Assembly (NCBI RefSeq): GCF_001905905.1
Contig: NZ_LIVT01000003.1
Span: 124,001 to 188,000, forward strand
From: Streptomyces sp. CB02366
GTDB taxonomy: Bacteria; Actinomycetota; Actinomycetes; Streptomycetales; Streptomycetaceae
Reading direction: 5' to 3'
DNA length: 64,000 nucleotides
Of the stretch, positions 41,886 through 49,705 are shown one piece after another. The first letter of the stretch is position 1; every line of letters starts with the position of its first letter. The translations under genes and the position numbers were made by a program. The notes below the pieces were generated by a model that saw only the letters and a list, made by a program, of their open reading frames with translations, searched no databases and was not told the DNA's origin.

Positions 41886-43274
41886 TCAGCTCGGGCGCGG
41901 GGCCGCCTCCGCTTCCGCGTCCGCTTCCAGGTGGCGTACGGCGTAGGAGCGCCAGGGCCGCCACAGCTCCGCGCCGGGCGTTCCGCAGGGGTCCACGTCC
42001 GGATCGCCGAGCGCCCGCATGCGGATCAGGGCCGCGGTGCGCCGGCCGATCCCGGGCAGCGTCAGGAGGACGCGTTCCGCCTCGTCCCGGTCGGCCCCGG
42101 CGTCCAGCCGCAGCACGCCGTCGTCGAGCGCCGCGGCCAGGGCCCGCAGCGCCGGGTCCTCGGCGGAGCCGGCGAGCACGCCGGGCTCCGGAAACAGGTG
42201 GGTGAGTCCGCCGCACGGCACGTCCAGCGTCTTCCCGTACCGCTCGACCAGTTCCTCGGCGTCCGCGCGCCCGACCAGGGTCCGTACCGCGGCCTCCTCC
42301 GGGTCGGCCGCGCCGGGCGAACGCAGCCCGGGGCGGGCGGCCACGAGCGGGGCGAGCCGGGGGTCGGCGGCCAGCGCCTCGTCCACCGCGTACGGGTCGG
42401 CGTCCAGGTCGAACAGCCGGCGCACCCGCTGGACGGCGGTGGTGAGGTCGCGCAGGTCGGTGAGCTGGACGCGGGCCTCCAGCCAGGGGCCGCCCGGAGC
42501 CGCCTCGTCGACCGCGACGATCCCGCACCCGTAGGGCAGCCGCAGGGTACGCCGGTAGACGCGACGGCCGGGCGGGCCCGCCACCTCCTCCACCCGGGCG
42601 ACCGCCTCGGCGGCCAGCAGGTCGAACAGGGCGGCGGTGGCGTACGGGCCCCGGTGGGCGAGCCTCAGCGGGATGCCGGAGCGCAGTCCCTCGCGGCGTC
42701 CGCCGCCGAGCCCCGTACCGGCCTCGGCGCGCAGGGCGCTGGGGGTGCGGGCGTAGATCTGCCGGATGGTGTCGTTGAACTGCCGCACGCTGGCGAACCC
42801 GGCGGCGAAGGCGATCTCGGTGACCGGCAGGCCGGTGGTCTGGAGGAGCACCCGGGCGGTGTGGGAGCGCTGGGCGCGGGCGAGCGCGACGGGTCCGGCG
42901 CCCAGCTCCGCGGTGAGCTGGCGCTGGACCTGGCGGGCGCTGTAGCCGAGCCGCCCGGCGAGCCCGGGAACCCCTTCGCGGTCCACGACGCCGTCGCCGA
43001 TCAGCCGCACGGCCCGGCCGACGACGTCCGCGCGGGCGTTCCACTCGGCGGAGCCCGGGACGGCGTCCGGCCGACAGCGGCGGCAGGCCCGGAAGCCGCC
43101 CGCCTGGGCCGCCGCGGCGGTGGGGTAGAAGCGCACGTTGGCACGTTTGGGGGTGACGGCGGGGCAGCTCGGCCGGCAGTAGATGCCGGTGGTCACGACG
43201 GCGAAGAAGAAGGCGCCGTCGAACCGTGCGTCACGGCTGCTCACCGCCTCGTACCGGGTCCGTTCGTCCATCAC
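41886..43274 (-). CDS. AdaA-AlkA fusion DNA-repair regulator, AlkA active site degenerate
   Basis: A 462-residue fusion. AdaA half: methyl-acceptor zinc site Cys33, Cys37, Cys64 and Cys67 (GIYCRPSCPA, FRACRRCRPD), then an AraC-type HTH pair (about 90-190, VTEIAFAAGFASVRQFNDTI). AlkA half: N-terminal beta domain and the helix-hairpin-helix LLTLPGIGRRTAALIRMRAL. After GDPDV, where family members continue with the catalytic Asp (F-L-P-D/T-D) and about 25 more residues, this protein jumps via DPCGTPGAEL to WRPWRSYAVRHL. The catalytic aspartate and a helix are missing with no frameshift. It probably still senses methyl phosphotriesters, but glycosylase activity is doubtful. Confidence 0.85.
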   Translation of the reverse strand: MMDERTRYEAVSSRDARFDGAFFFAVVTTGIYCRPSCPAVTPKRANVRFYPTAAAAQAGGFRACRRCRPDAVPGSAEWNARADVVGRAVRLIGDGVVDREGVPGLAGRLGYSARQVQRQLTAELGAGPVALARAQRSHTARVLLQTTGLPVTEIAFAAGFASVRQFNDTIRQIYARTPSALRAEAGTGLGGGRREGLRSGIPLRLAHRGPYATAALFDLLAAEAVARVEEVAGPPGRRVYRRTLRLPYGCGIVAVDEAAPGGPWLEARVQLTDLRDLTTAVQRVRRLFDLDADPYAVDEALAADPRLAPLVAARPGLRSPGAADPEEAAVRTLVGRADAEELVERYGKTLDVPCGGLTHLFPEPGVLAGSAEDPALRALAAALDDGVLRLDAGADRDEAERVLLTLPGIGRRTAALIRMRALGDPDVDPCGTPGAELWRPWRSYAVRHLEADAEAEAAPRPS

Positions 43275-43518
43275 ACCGTCCAGTGTGCGGCAGCCGGAAC
43301 CCTCGCACCGGCGGTTTTCGGACGTCGAACCGGGGGCCGGGGTACGGGTCGAAGGGGCGACGAGACGGCCCTGGGTGTGCGGGTCCTCTGCTCGTCGGCG
43401 GAGCCGGGGACGCCTTCCGTTCCGGGGCGGGGAGCGCGGCGTCGGCGTCCCGCTGCGGGAAAAGGGGGCGGGACCGGAGCGATGCCGGAAACGTGCCGCG
43501 CGGTCCGGTGGGCGCCGG

Positions 43519-44274
43519 TCAGCGGGCGGTCGTGCTCGGACCGGCCGGGTCCTCCGTCAGGGGCAGGCACTCGGAGAGCAGGTCCACGATGTCGCGCCAG
43601 GCTCGCCGCGCGTGGCGCGGGTGGTGGCCGACGCCGGGGACCGCGGGGTGGTCGACGGGCGGGTGGTGGAAGGCGTGCAAGGCGCCGCCGTAGACCGTGA
43701 GGCGCCAGTCGACGCCCGCGTCCTGCATCTCGGCGGTGAACGCGTCCCGTCGTGCGGGCGGCATGATCGGGTCTTCCGACCCGACCCCGGCCCACACCGG
43801 GCAGCGGATGCGCGCCGCCTCGCCCGGTCGGCCCGTGGTCAGTCCGTTGACGGTCCCGATCGCGCGCAGGCCCAAGCCGTCGCGTCCGAGTTCCAGCCCG
43901 ACGGCGCCCCCGGTGCCGTAGCCGATGACGGCGATCCGGTCGGGGTCGGTCCGCGGTTCGGCGCGCAACACGTCGAGCGCCGCACAGCCGATGCCCCGCA
44001 TCCGCTCGGGATCGGCGAGCAGCGGCATGCAACGGGCCAGCATCTCCTCGGGGTCGGCCAGGTAGCGCCCGCCGTGGAGGTCGAAGGCCAGCGCCACGTA
44101 TCCCAGCTCGGCGAGGGCGTCGGCCCGGCGGCGTTCGACGTCGCTGAGCCCCATGCCCTCCGGCCCGACCAGCACCGCGGGCCGGCGGCCGGTACCGGCC
44201 GGGAGCGCGAGGTGTCCGATCATCGGCAGACCGTCCGCCGGGTACTCGACCGTACGCGTCGTGATCGTCGTCAT
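43519..44274 (-). CDS. Dienelactone-hydrolase-like protein lacking its nucleophile
   Basis: A 251-residue DLH-fold protein. The elbow that should read G-x-Cys-x-G is IGYGTGGAVGLE, so residue 120 is Gly; the acid (Asp168 in GSEDPIMPP) and His200 (GGALHAFHHP) are kept. The DNA reads GGC TAC GGC ACC GGG there, with no sign of an error. Either the protein uses another residue, or it is a non-catalytic binding protein. Start ATG at 44272-44274; a strong palindrome (44305-44343) lies 30 bp upstream. Confidence 0.8.
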   Translation of the reverse strand: MTTITTRTVEYPADGLPMIGHLALPAGTGRRPAVLVGPEGMGLSDVERRRADALAELGYVALAFDLHGGRYLADPEEMLARCMPLLADPERMRGIGCAALDVLRAEPRTDPDRIAVIGYGTGGAVGLELGRDGLGLRAIGTVNGLTTGRPGEAARIRCPVWAGVGSEDPIMPPARRDAFTAEMQDAGVDWRLTVYGGALHAFHHPPVDHPAVPGVGHHPRHARRAWRDIVDLLSECLPLTEDPAGPSTTAR

Positions 44275-44304
44275 GGAACGGGACTGTAGGAGTGGTCCAG
44301 CCCG

Positions 44305-44343
44305 GTCCGCCCGCTGTTCTGCCACGGGCAGAACAGCGCGGAC
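44305..44343. promoter_or_regulatory. Long perfect palindrome upstream of the DLH-like gene
   Basis: Arms CGCTGTTCTGCC and GGCAGAACAGCG (44312-44323, 44327-44338) flank ACG; GTCCG/CGGAC pairs extend it after a 2-nt bulge. There is no T tract on either side. It is either the rsgA terminator or an operator for the DLH-like gene. Confidence 0.65.
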
Positions 44344-44548
44344 GCCGCTCTGCATCGCGGCGGCGGCTCACCGGAACCGCGCCGAACGGGCGACGGGCCG
44401 GGCGCCGAGGGCTTCAGGACCCTCCCGTCGCCCTTTCGGCGCGTGTCCCGCTCGCTCCCAGGAGAAGTGCGGGGCGCCCGGACCGGCCCGGAGCGAACCG
44501 CCGCCCGCTCCGGACCCCCGCACACGGCCCCGTCCCGGCCCCGCCCGG

Positions 44549-45706
44549 CTACCGCGCCCGGCCGCGCTTGGCCTGCAGGGCCGCGCGCCCCACCGCGCTC
44601 TTGCGCTTCCAGTCCCGCAGGATTTCCGCGCGTACCCGGGCGTCGGTCTTGGCGACGATGCGCTGGTTCTCGCGGATCAGCTTGCGGTAGCTCTCCAGCC
44701 GCCGCTCGGGCAGCGTCCCGTCCTCCAGCGCGTCGAGGACGGCGCATCCCGGTTCGGCCTCGTGGGCGCAGTCGTGGAACCGGCAGTCGGCGGCCAGTTC
44801 CTCGATCTCGGAGAACACCTCCCCGACCCCGGTCCCGGCGTCGTAGAGCCCGACGCCCCGCAGCCCGGGGGTGTCGATGAGGACGCCCCCCTGCGGCAGG
44901 ACGAGCAGGTTGCGGGTCGTGGTGGTGTGCCGGCCCTTGCCGTCGATCTCCCGGATGGCCCGCACCTCCATCACGTCGTTGCCGAGAAGGGTGTTGGCCA
45001 GGGTGGACTTGCCCGCCCCGGAGATGCCCAGCAGCACACTCGTACCGCCGGAGACGATGGCGCCGAAGACGTCGAGCCCCTCGCCCGTGGTGGAGCTGAC
45101 GGGCAGCACCTGGACGCCGGGCGCGATGGACTCGATGTCCTGGACGAGGTGGGACAGGGTGGCCGCGTCGGGTACCAGGTCGGCCTTGGTCAGGACCACG
45201 ATCGGCTGGGGCCGGTACTCCCCGCCGGAGCCGTCGCCCAGCAGCGCGGCGCCCTCGGAGCTGGACAGGGCGAGCGCGAGGAACCGCTCGACCCGCCCGA
45301 GGTCCAGCTCGACGGCGAGCGAGACGCAGATGGCGATGTGGTCGATGTTGGTGGCGAGCACCTGGCCCTCGGACCGCTGCGAGGAGGTCGAGCGGACGAA
45401 GGCGGTCCGGCGCGGCAGCAGCGTACGGACGAACCGGGGGTCGCCGTCCGCGTCGAGCGCCACCCAGTCGCCGGTGCAGACGATCCGCATCGGGTCGCGG
45501 GGCACCACGAACGCGGTGTCGGCGCGGACCGTGCCGTCAGCGGTGACCACGTCGCACCGGCCGCGGTCCACCCGCACGACCCGGCCGGGCACGAGCCCCT
45601 GCTCGGCGTACGGGGAGAAGGCCGCCGCCCAGTCCTCGTCCCAGCCGTACGGAGTCAGCGGGTGCGAGGAAGAGGCGGTGGAGGAAGAGGAGAACGAGAA
45701 AGACAA
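44549..45706 (-). CDS. rsgA: Ribosome small-subunit-dependent GTPase RsgA
   Basis: A 385-residue circularly permuted GTPase. An OB domain comes first (GRVVRVDRGRCDVVTADGTV), then the motifs in permuted order G4 (VVLTKADLV), G5 (VLPVSSTTGEG), G1 (GISGAGKSTLAN), G2 (HTTTTRNL) and G3 (LIDTPGLRG), and last a Cys-His zinc finger (CRFHDCAHEAEPGC). It checks late 30S assembly. The TTG at 45704-45706 after GAAGGG is the preferred start, since the N-terminus LSFSFSSSST then HPLTPYGWDEDW matches the family; GTG at 45736 is the longer alternative. A 23-codon ORF lies in its leader. Confidence 0.92.
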   Translation of the reverse strand: MSFSFSSSSTASSSHPLTPYGWDEDWAAAFSPYAEQGLVPGRVVRVDRGRCDVVTADGTVRADTAFVVPRDPMRIVCTGDWVALDADGDPRFVRTLLPRRTAFVRSTSSQRSEGQVLATNIDHIAICVSLAVELDLGRVERFLALALSSSEGAALLGDGSGGEYRPQPIVVLTKADLVPDAATLSHLVQDIESIAPGVQVLPVSSTTGEGLDVFGAIVSGGTSVLLGISGAGKSTLANTLLGNDVMEVRAIREIDGKGRHTTTTRNLLVLPQGGVLIDTPGLRGVGLYDAGTGVGEVFSEIEELAADCRFHDCAHEAEPGCAVLDALEDGTLPERRLESYRKLIRENQRIVAKTDARVRAEILRDWKRKSAVGRAALQAKRGRAR

Positions 45707-45769
45707 GGGAAACCCTTCACAGGGTGGCCCCGGCACGCGCGCTCGGCGCGGAGAAGTGGGAGAAGTCGG

Positions 45770-45841
45770 TCAGCCGGTGGCCACGGGGATGAGGACGATG
45801 CTCTTCCGGTTGTGGGCAGTGCCCATCGCAACGACAGTCAT
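45770..45841 (-). CDS. 23-residue small ORF in the rsgA leader
   Basis: ATG at 45839-45841 is preceded by a consensus AGGAGG (45853-45858, 11-nt spacing). It encodes MTVVAMGTAHNRKSIVLI followed by a PVATG end and TGA at 45770. It sits between the rsgA promoter (45912-45942) and rsgA. It may be a leader peptide that couples rsgA expression to translation, or a small functional protein. No run of a single amino acid suggests classical attenuation. Confidence 0.5.
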   Translation of the reverse strand: MTVVAMGTAHNRKSIVLIPVATG

Positions 45842-45911
45842 CAATGTCCTCACCTCCTGGTTCCTCTGGCTTCCGGTCGCACACGTCAGCGCCGCGTGCG
45901 GAACGTCGCCC

Positions 45912-45942
45912 ACCTTAGCGGTCGGCCGGGGACCACCGTCAA
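45912..45942 (-). promoter_or_regulatory. Vegetative promoter of the small ORF-rsgA transcript
   Basis: On the minus strand TTGACG (45937-45942) and TAAGGT (45912-45917) are separated by 19 bp, close to the HrdB consensus. The leader to the small ORF would be about 60-65 nt. Confidence 0.55.
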
Positions 45943-46058
45943 CAGGTTTTCTCCGGCATGCCGAGGCCGGTACTTTTCTCCGGTCTCACCCGCAGATCTC
46001 CCTCTATCGAGTGATACGCGTGCGGAGAGCCCGGTCCATGGCCGTTAGGGTGCCGAGC

Positions 46059-46559
46059 ATGACCACACCCCAGGCGCCCGCCGGCACGTTCACCCAGGCC
46101 CAGTTGGGCACGCAGATCCTGATCGGCTGGAGCGGGCGGCAGCCCGGCGCCGACCAGGACACCGCCTTCCTCCTCGCCTACTCGCTGGGGGACGGGCAGG
46201 ACGGCCCGGAGGTCGGCCGTGAGGCGATGCGCGCCGCGCTGGGGCGCGCGGGCCTCCGCGTGGGCGGCCCGATCCAGGACGCGGCGGAGTCCTCGCGCGT
46301 CCAGGCGAAGCTCCTCGTCCAGGCGGGTCAAGCCGTCCTGACGCTTCCTCACCTCTCGGCGCAGTACCCCGCCCCCGCCGAGTGGCTGGCCGCGACCCAG
46401 GGGCAGGGGCAGGTGTACGGGATGTTCGCCACGGCCCCGTGGCCGGAAGCCGTACCCGGGCACCCGGTCGGCGAGGACCGGCTGCGGGCCTTCGTCACGG
46501 ACGAGGACGTCGTCCGCACGGCCGCCCACTGCCTTCTCCCGGTCCGGTCCCTGGGCTGA
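46059..46559 (+). CDS. DUF5949-like conserved Streptomyces protein
   Basis: A 166-residue soluble protein with TQILIGWSGRQPGADQDTAF, FLLAYSLGDGQDGPEVGREA, QAKLLVQAGQAVLTLPHLSA and the C-terminal VVRTAAHCLLPVRSLG. I recall this pattern as DUF5949, a Streptomyces-restricted family of unknown function. No signal peptide. Divergent from rsgA and closed by a hairpin at 46591. Confidence 0.75.
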   Translation: MTTPQAPAGTFTQAQLGTQILIGWSGRQPGADQDTAFLLAYSLGDGQDGPEVGREAMRAALGRAGLRVGGPIQDAAESSRVQAKLLVQAGQAVLTLPHLSAQYPAPAEWLAATQGQGQVYGMFATAPWPEAVPGHPVGEDRLRAFVTDEDVVRTAAHCLLPVRSLG

Positions 46560-46590
46560 GGCGCCGGCCCCGCCGCCCCGGAGACCCATG

Positions 46591-46624
46591 GAGGCCCACC
46601 GACCCGCAGGGGACGGTGGGCCTC
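46591..46624 (+). terminator. Terminator after the DUF5949-like gene
   Basis: An 11-bp stem (GAGGCCCACCG / CGGTGGGCCTC) with a 12-nt loop lies 31 bp past the stop. Confidence 0.8.
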
Positions 46625-46742
46625 ACCCGTGCGCCCGGACGCCCCTGCGCCCGGCCCTCCGTACGCCCGGACGGGTGCGCCGCCGCATCCGTCGCGCCCC
46701 GCTCGTCGCGGACGGCGTGCAGGCCGTGTGGCGGGAACGGCG

Positions 46743-46778
46743 GCGGGCGGCCCGGAGAGTGATCTCCGGACCGCCCGC
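46743..46778 (-). terminator. Terminator of the first rodlin gene
   Basis: A 15-bp stem with one mismatch (GCGGGCGG-C-CCGGAGA / TCTCCGG-A-CCGCCCGC), loop GTGA, 25 bp past the rodlin stop on the minus strand. Confidence 0.85.
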
Positions 46779-46803
46779 GTTCAACGCCTCAGGCTGTGGC
46801 GCG

Positions 46804-47211
46804 TCAGTTGTTGCCGACGCCGTTGCCCGAGAGGACCGGGATGTCGTCCAGGATGTGCGACAGCGGCTCGTCGCCCTTGGCCTGGGTCGAGTTGTCGGCG
46901 CACTGCTGGTTCTGCGGGTTGGAGAGGACGTTGACGTCCTGGACCGCGATCGGCACGACACCGATGAGCGAACCGACGTTGGCCTTGAGGGGCAGGCCGA
47001 CGCACAGCTTGTTCAGGGTGCCCTGAATGAGCTGGCTCTGCGGGCTGAAGTCGCCCTCCGTCTCGGCGTTGCCGATCTCCGACTCGGCGCCGTTGCCGTT
47101 GAGGGTGGTGGTTCCTCCGTCGTTGCCGATCGCCATGGCCGAGGGAGCCGCGGCCGCGGACAGACCGAGCAGGGACACGGCCACTGCAGCGCCGGCCATC
47201 ATCTTCTTCAT
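46804..47211 (-). CDS. Rodlin (divergent copy)
   Basis: A 135-residue exported rodlin. The signal peptide ([20 protein letters not shown]) ends near AMA. The mature part has [60 protein letters not shown] and the terminal SGNGVGNN, the family signature. Rodlins build the rodlet layer on aerial hyphae and spores together with chaplins. It differs from the other two copies through the middle ([12 protein letters not shown] in place of ASQ-YGNSETHGD). ATG at 47209-47211 follows AAAGG. Confidence 0.93.
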   Translation of the reverse strand: MKKMMAGAAVAVSLLGLSAAAAPSAMAIGNDGGTTTLNGNGAESEIGNAETEGDFSPQSQLIQGTLNKLCVGLPLKANVGSLIGVVPIAVQDVNVLSNPQNQQCADNSTQAKGDEPLSHILDDIPVLSGNGVGNN

Positions 47212-47252
47212 CAACTTCACCTTTCGGAGCGTCCCGTTGTGGAACGTACTGA

Positions 47253-47281
47253 TCAACTGCCGTTGCCCCTGTGGGGTTGCG
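47253..47281 (-). promoter_or_regulatory. Sigma-BldN-like promoter of the first rodlin
   Basis: CGCAAC (47276-47281), 17 bp, AGTTGA (47253-47258) on the minus strand; the sigma-BldN consensus, as I recall it, is CGTAAC-N16-CGTTGA. The -10 is about 42 bp from the rodlin start. Confidence 0.6.
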
Positions 47282-47328
47282 CAATGCCACTCAAATGGGT
47301 TGTTTCCGGCGCGAAGTCGACGCTTTCC

Positions 47329-47535
47329 TCAGTTTCCAGGGGCCGGTTCCGAGGTGCGTGCCGCCGGTACGAACCCGGCGCCGCGGCGCGGGACCGGGCT
47401 CGGGGCCGGTTCGGCGAAGGGGTGGTCGCCTCCGGCCGCCCGCCATTCGGCGACGAGCCGGTCGTAGATCGGGGTGCCGGTCGGCGCGGGGCGCCGCTCG
47501 CCGCCCTGCGGGGTCTGACTGCCGTACGGGTCCAT
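47329..47535 (-). CDS. Small TPIYD-motif protein
   Basis: A 68-residue protein with GGERRPAPTGTPIYDRLVAE then WRAAGGDHPF and a Pro-rich tail. Small Streptomyces proteins with the TGTPIYDxLxxE start are common and uncharacterised, which supports this being real. Lies between two rodlins on the same strand; a role in the surface layer is not evident. Confidence 0.6.
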   Translation of the reverse strand: MDPYGSQTPQGGERRPAPTGTPIYDRLVAEWRAAGGDHPFAEPAPSPVPRRGAGFVPAARTSEPAPGN

Positions 47536-47742
47536 GGGGAGGCCCTACCCGGCCCGGCCCGGATCGTCGGCCGGGGCTACGGCATCCGGCCCAACGGGGC
47601 GCCCCGGCCGGAGGCTCCCGCTCACCGCGGTCCGCGCACCACGAAGGGCCGGCCCCGCCGTCACGGTGAAGAACGGTCGCCGTGACGACGCGAGGGACCG
47701 GCCCCCCGTGCGCCGCTCCGTGCGGCCCGGAGCCGCCCGGCC

Positions 47743-48153
47743 TCAGTTGTTGCCGGCGCCGTTGCCGGAGAGGATCGGGATGTCGTTCAGCAGGTGCGAC
47801 AGGGCCTCGTCGCCCTTGGCCTGGGTGGAGTTCTCGGTGCACTGCTGGTTCTGCGGCGAGGACAGGACGTTGATGTCCTGGACCGAGATCGGCACGACGC
47901 CGAGCAGCGAACCGACGTTCGCCTTGGCCGGCAGGGCGATGCAGGGCTTGTTCAGCGAGCCCTGGATGAGCGCGAACTGCGGGCTCCAGTCGCCGTGGGT
48001 CTCGGAGTTGCCGTACGCCTGCGAGGCGCCGTTGCCGTTGACCGTGGTGGTGCCGCCGTCATTGGCGATGGCCATGGCGGACGGGGCGGCCGCGGCGGAG
48101 ACGCCGACGATGGAGACGGCGACGGCGGCCGAGGACATGATCTTCTTGAACAT
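47743..48153 (-). CDS. Rodlin (second copy)
   Basis: A 136-residue rodlin with signal peptide MFKKIMSSAAVAVSIVGVSA and mature NDGGTTTVNGNGASQAYGNS, FALIQGSLNKPCIALPAKAN, ISVQDINVLSSPQNQQCTEN and terminal SGNGAGNN. Almost identical in the mature part to the third copy at 49304. It starts only 70 bp below the 96-residue secreted protein gene, so the two may share a transcript. A hairpin at 47659-47687 lies downstream. Confidence 0.93.
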   Translation of the reverse strand: MFKKIMSSAAVAVSIVGVSAAAAPSAMAIANDGGTTTVNGNGASQAYGNSETHGDWSPQFALIQGSLNKPCIALPAKANVGSLLGVVPISVQDINVLSSPQNQQCTENSTQAKGDEALSHLLNDIPILSGNGAGNN

Positions 48154-48222
48154 GGAAAAGCCCTTCTGGATATGGATGCGGATCAGGTGGAGAAGCCGGG
48201 GAAACCGGCCGTGCGGCGGCGG

Positions 48223-48513
48223 TCAGCCGCCGAGGGGAACGCCGCCCAGCAGCGGAGCCGCGCCCTCGACCGCACCGGTCGCCCGGCCCGCCAGCTTGCC
48301 GACGGTGCCGTCCTCCGTGAGCGTCTCGGTGGTGTCGGCGGCCGTCTCCACCAGCGGGTCGACGACCTGCGGGGCGCTGGCCATCACCTGGTTGAGGCCG
48401 CCGTCGAGGCTGAAGTTGGGGGCCGTGGGCGTAGTAACGGCGAAGGCGGGGGCGGCCGTTCCGAGAGCCGCCACGGAACCGACGACGAGGGCGGCGGTCT
48501 TCGCGTACTTCAC
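48223..48513 (-). CDS. Small secreted protein in the rodlin/chaplin locus
   Basis: A 96-residue precursor. The signal peptide KYAKTAALVVGSVAALGTAA ends near AFA; the mature about 70 residues (TTPTAPNFSLDGGLNQVMAS, PLVETAADTTETLTEDGTVG, and a GGVPLGG end) have no Cys and no chaplin or rodlin motif. GTG at 48511-48513 follows GGAAGGG at about 10 bp. Its signal peptide start matches the chaplin's (KY-K-AA), and it lies in a row with rodlin 2. Function unknown; a surface accessory protein is the natural guess. Confidence 0.75.
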   Translation of the reverse strand: MKYAKTAALVVGSVAALGTAAPAFAVTTPTAPNFSLDGGLNQVMASAPQVVDPLVETAADTTETLTEDGTVGKLAGRATGAVEGAAPLLGGVPLGG

Positions 48514-48606
48514 TTTTCTGGTTCCCTTCCGCGCGGCGTCTGCTTCGGTCACGTTTCCGTGCCGCACACAAGGTCTTCTTTGCCTGTGACTTCTGCCGCT
48601 TTCCCT

Positions 48607-48641
48607 CTGATCAACGATCAGTGCGCAGTCGGGAAACTGCG
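48607..48641. promoter_or_regulatory. Paired inverted repeats upstream of the 96-residue protein gene
   Basis: CTGATC-AAC-GATCAG (48607-48621) and CGCAGT-CGGGAA-ACTGCG (48624-48641) stand side by side about 94-128 bp upstream of the start. The first includes a CGTTGA on the minus strand like a sigma-BldN -10; no good -35 matches it. Confidence 0.5.
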
Positions 48642-48774
48642 GAGCACTGTTTTTATCCGGTCTCGTCCACCTGTCCGAACGAGAGTGAATCCGGCACGAG
48701 AAAGGCCCCGGACGACGACACCGCCGTCCGGGGCCCAACGGTTGCGCGGGCCTGCGGCCCGACCGGTCACCGGG

Positions 48775-49008
48775 TCACACGTTGGCGCAGGTGTTGCCGA
48801 AGGCCGGGTTCAGCACGCCGATCACGTTGACGGTGTTGCCGCAGACGTTGACCGGGATGTGGATCGGAGCCTGGACGATGTTGCCGGAGAGCACGCCCGG
48901 GGAGTGCGCGGCGACGGCCCCGGCACCGGCGTCGGCCATGGCCGGCGCGGCGACGCCCATCGCCATGAGCGTACCGGCGGCGACTGCGGCAACCTTGGTG
49001 TACTTCAC
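48775..49008 (-). CDS. Short chaplin
   Basis: A 77-residue precursor: a signal peptide to about residue 26 (TLMAMGVAAPAMA), then one chaplin domain (HSPGVLSGNIVQAPIHIPVN, VCGNTVNVIGVLNPAFGNTC) with the two conserved Cys56 and Cys74. Short two-Cys chaplins (ChpD-H type) form amyloid fibrils that make aerial hyphae hydrophobic. GTG at 49006-49008 after AAAGGG. It is between two rodlin genes, consistent with joint surface assembly. Confidence 0.93.
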   Translation of the reverse strand: MKYTKVAAVAAGTLMAMGVAAPAMADAGAGAVAAHSPGVLSGNIVQAPIHIPVNVCGNTVNVIGVLNPAFGNTCANV

Positions 49009-49303
49009 TTCTCTACCCTTTCCTCGGCGGAGTCCGGTGCGGCCACGACTGCCGTGTCCGCCCGAGTCAGGTCCTGATCTCTCACGACTCCGGTGTTGTC
49101 CTACGTAACGATGAACGCCCGGAACAGGAACTGTTCGACGGGCGAATTCCCGGATATACGCCCGAATGCCGCAACGCCCGGCGGGCCGCTCCATGGAGGG
49201 CGCACGCGAGGAGAAGGGGCGTTCGCCCCCGGGCACGGCAACGGGCCCGAGCCGCTCGGTGGAGGAACGCCGAGGGCTCGGGCCCGAGTCGGGAGGCCGC
49301 GGA

Positions 49304-49705
49304 TCAGTTGTTGCCGGCGCCGTTGCCGGAGAGGATCGGGATGTCCTCCAGGATGTGCGACAGGGCCTCGTCACCCTTGGCCTGAGTGGAGTTCTCGGTG
49401 CACTGCTGGTTCTGCGGCGAGGACAGGACGTTGATGTCCTGGACCGCGATCGGCACGATACCGATCAGCGAACCGACGTTCGCCTTGGCCGGCAGGGCGA
49501 TGCAGGGCTTGTTCAGCGAGCCCTGGATGAGCGCGAACTGCGGGCTCCAGTCACCGTGGGTCTCGGAGTTGCCGTACGACTGCGAAGCACCGTTGCCGTT
49601 GACCGTCGTGGTGCCGCCGTCGTTGGCGATGGCCATGGCCTGCGTCGTGCCGAGACCGAGGACGGAGGCGGCGACAGCGCCCGTAGCCAGAACCTTCTTG
49701 ATCAC
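49304..49705 (-). CDS. Rodlin (third copy)
   Basis: A 133-residue rodlin: signal peptide IKKVLATGAVAASVLGLGT to AMA, then NDGGTTTVNGNGASQSYGNS, FALIQGSLNKPCIALPAKAN, IAVQDINVLSSPQNQQCTEN and terminal SGNGAGNN. Differs from copy 2 at only a handful of mature positions but has an unrelated signal peptide, so sequence exchange or purifying selection has kept the mature parts alike. GTG at 49703-49705 follows GAAGGG at 6 nt; promoter candidate at 49751. Confidence 0.93.
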   Translation of the reverse strand: MIKKVLATGAVAASVLGLGTTQAMAIANDGGTTTVNGNGASQSYGNSETHGDWSPQFALIQGSLNKPCIALPAKANVGSLIGIVPIAVQDINVLSSPQNQQCTENSTQAKGDEALSHILEDIPILSGNGAGNN

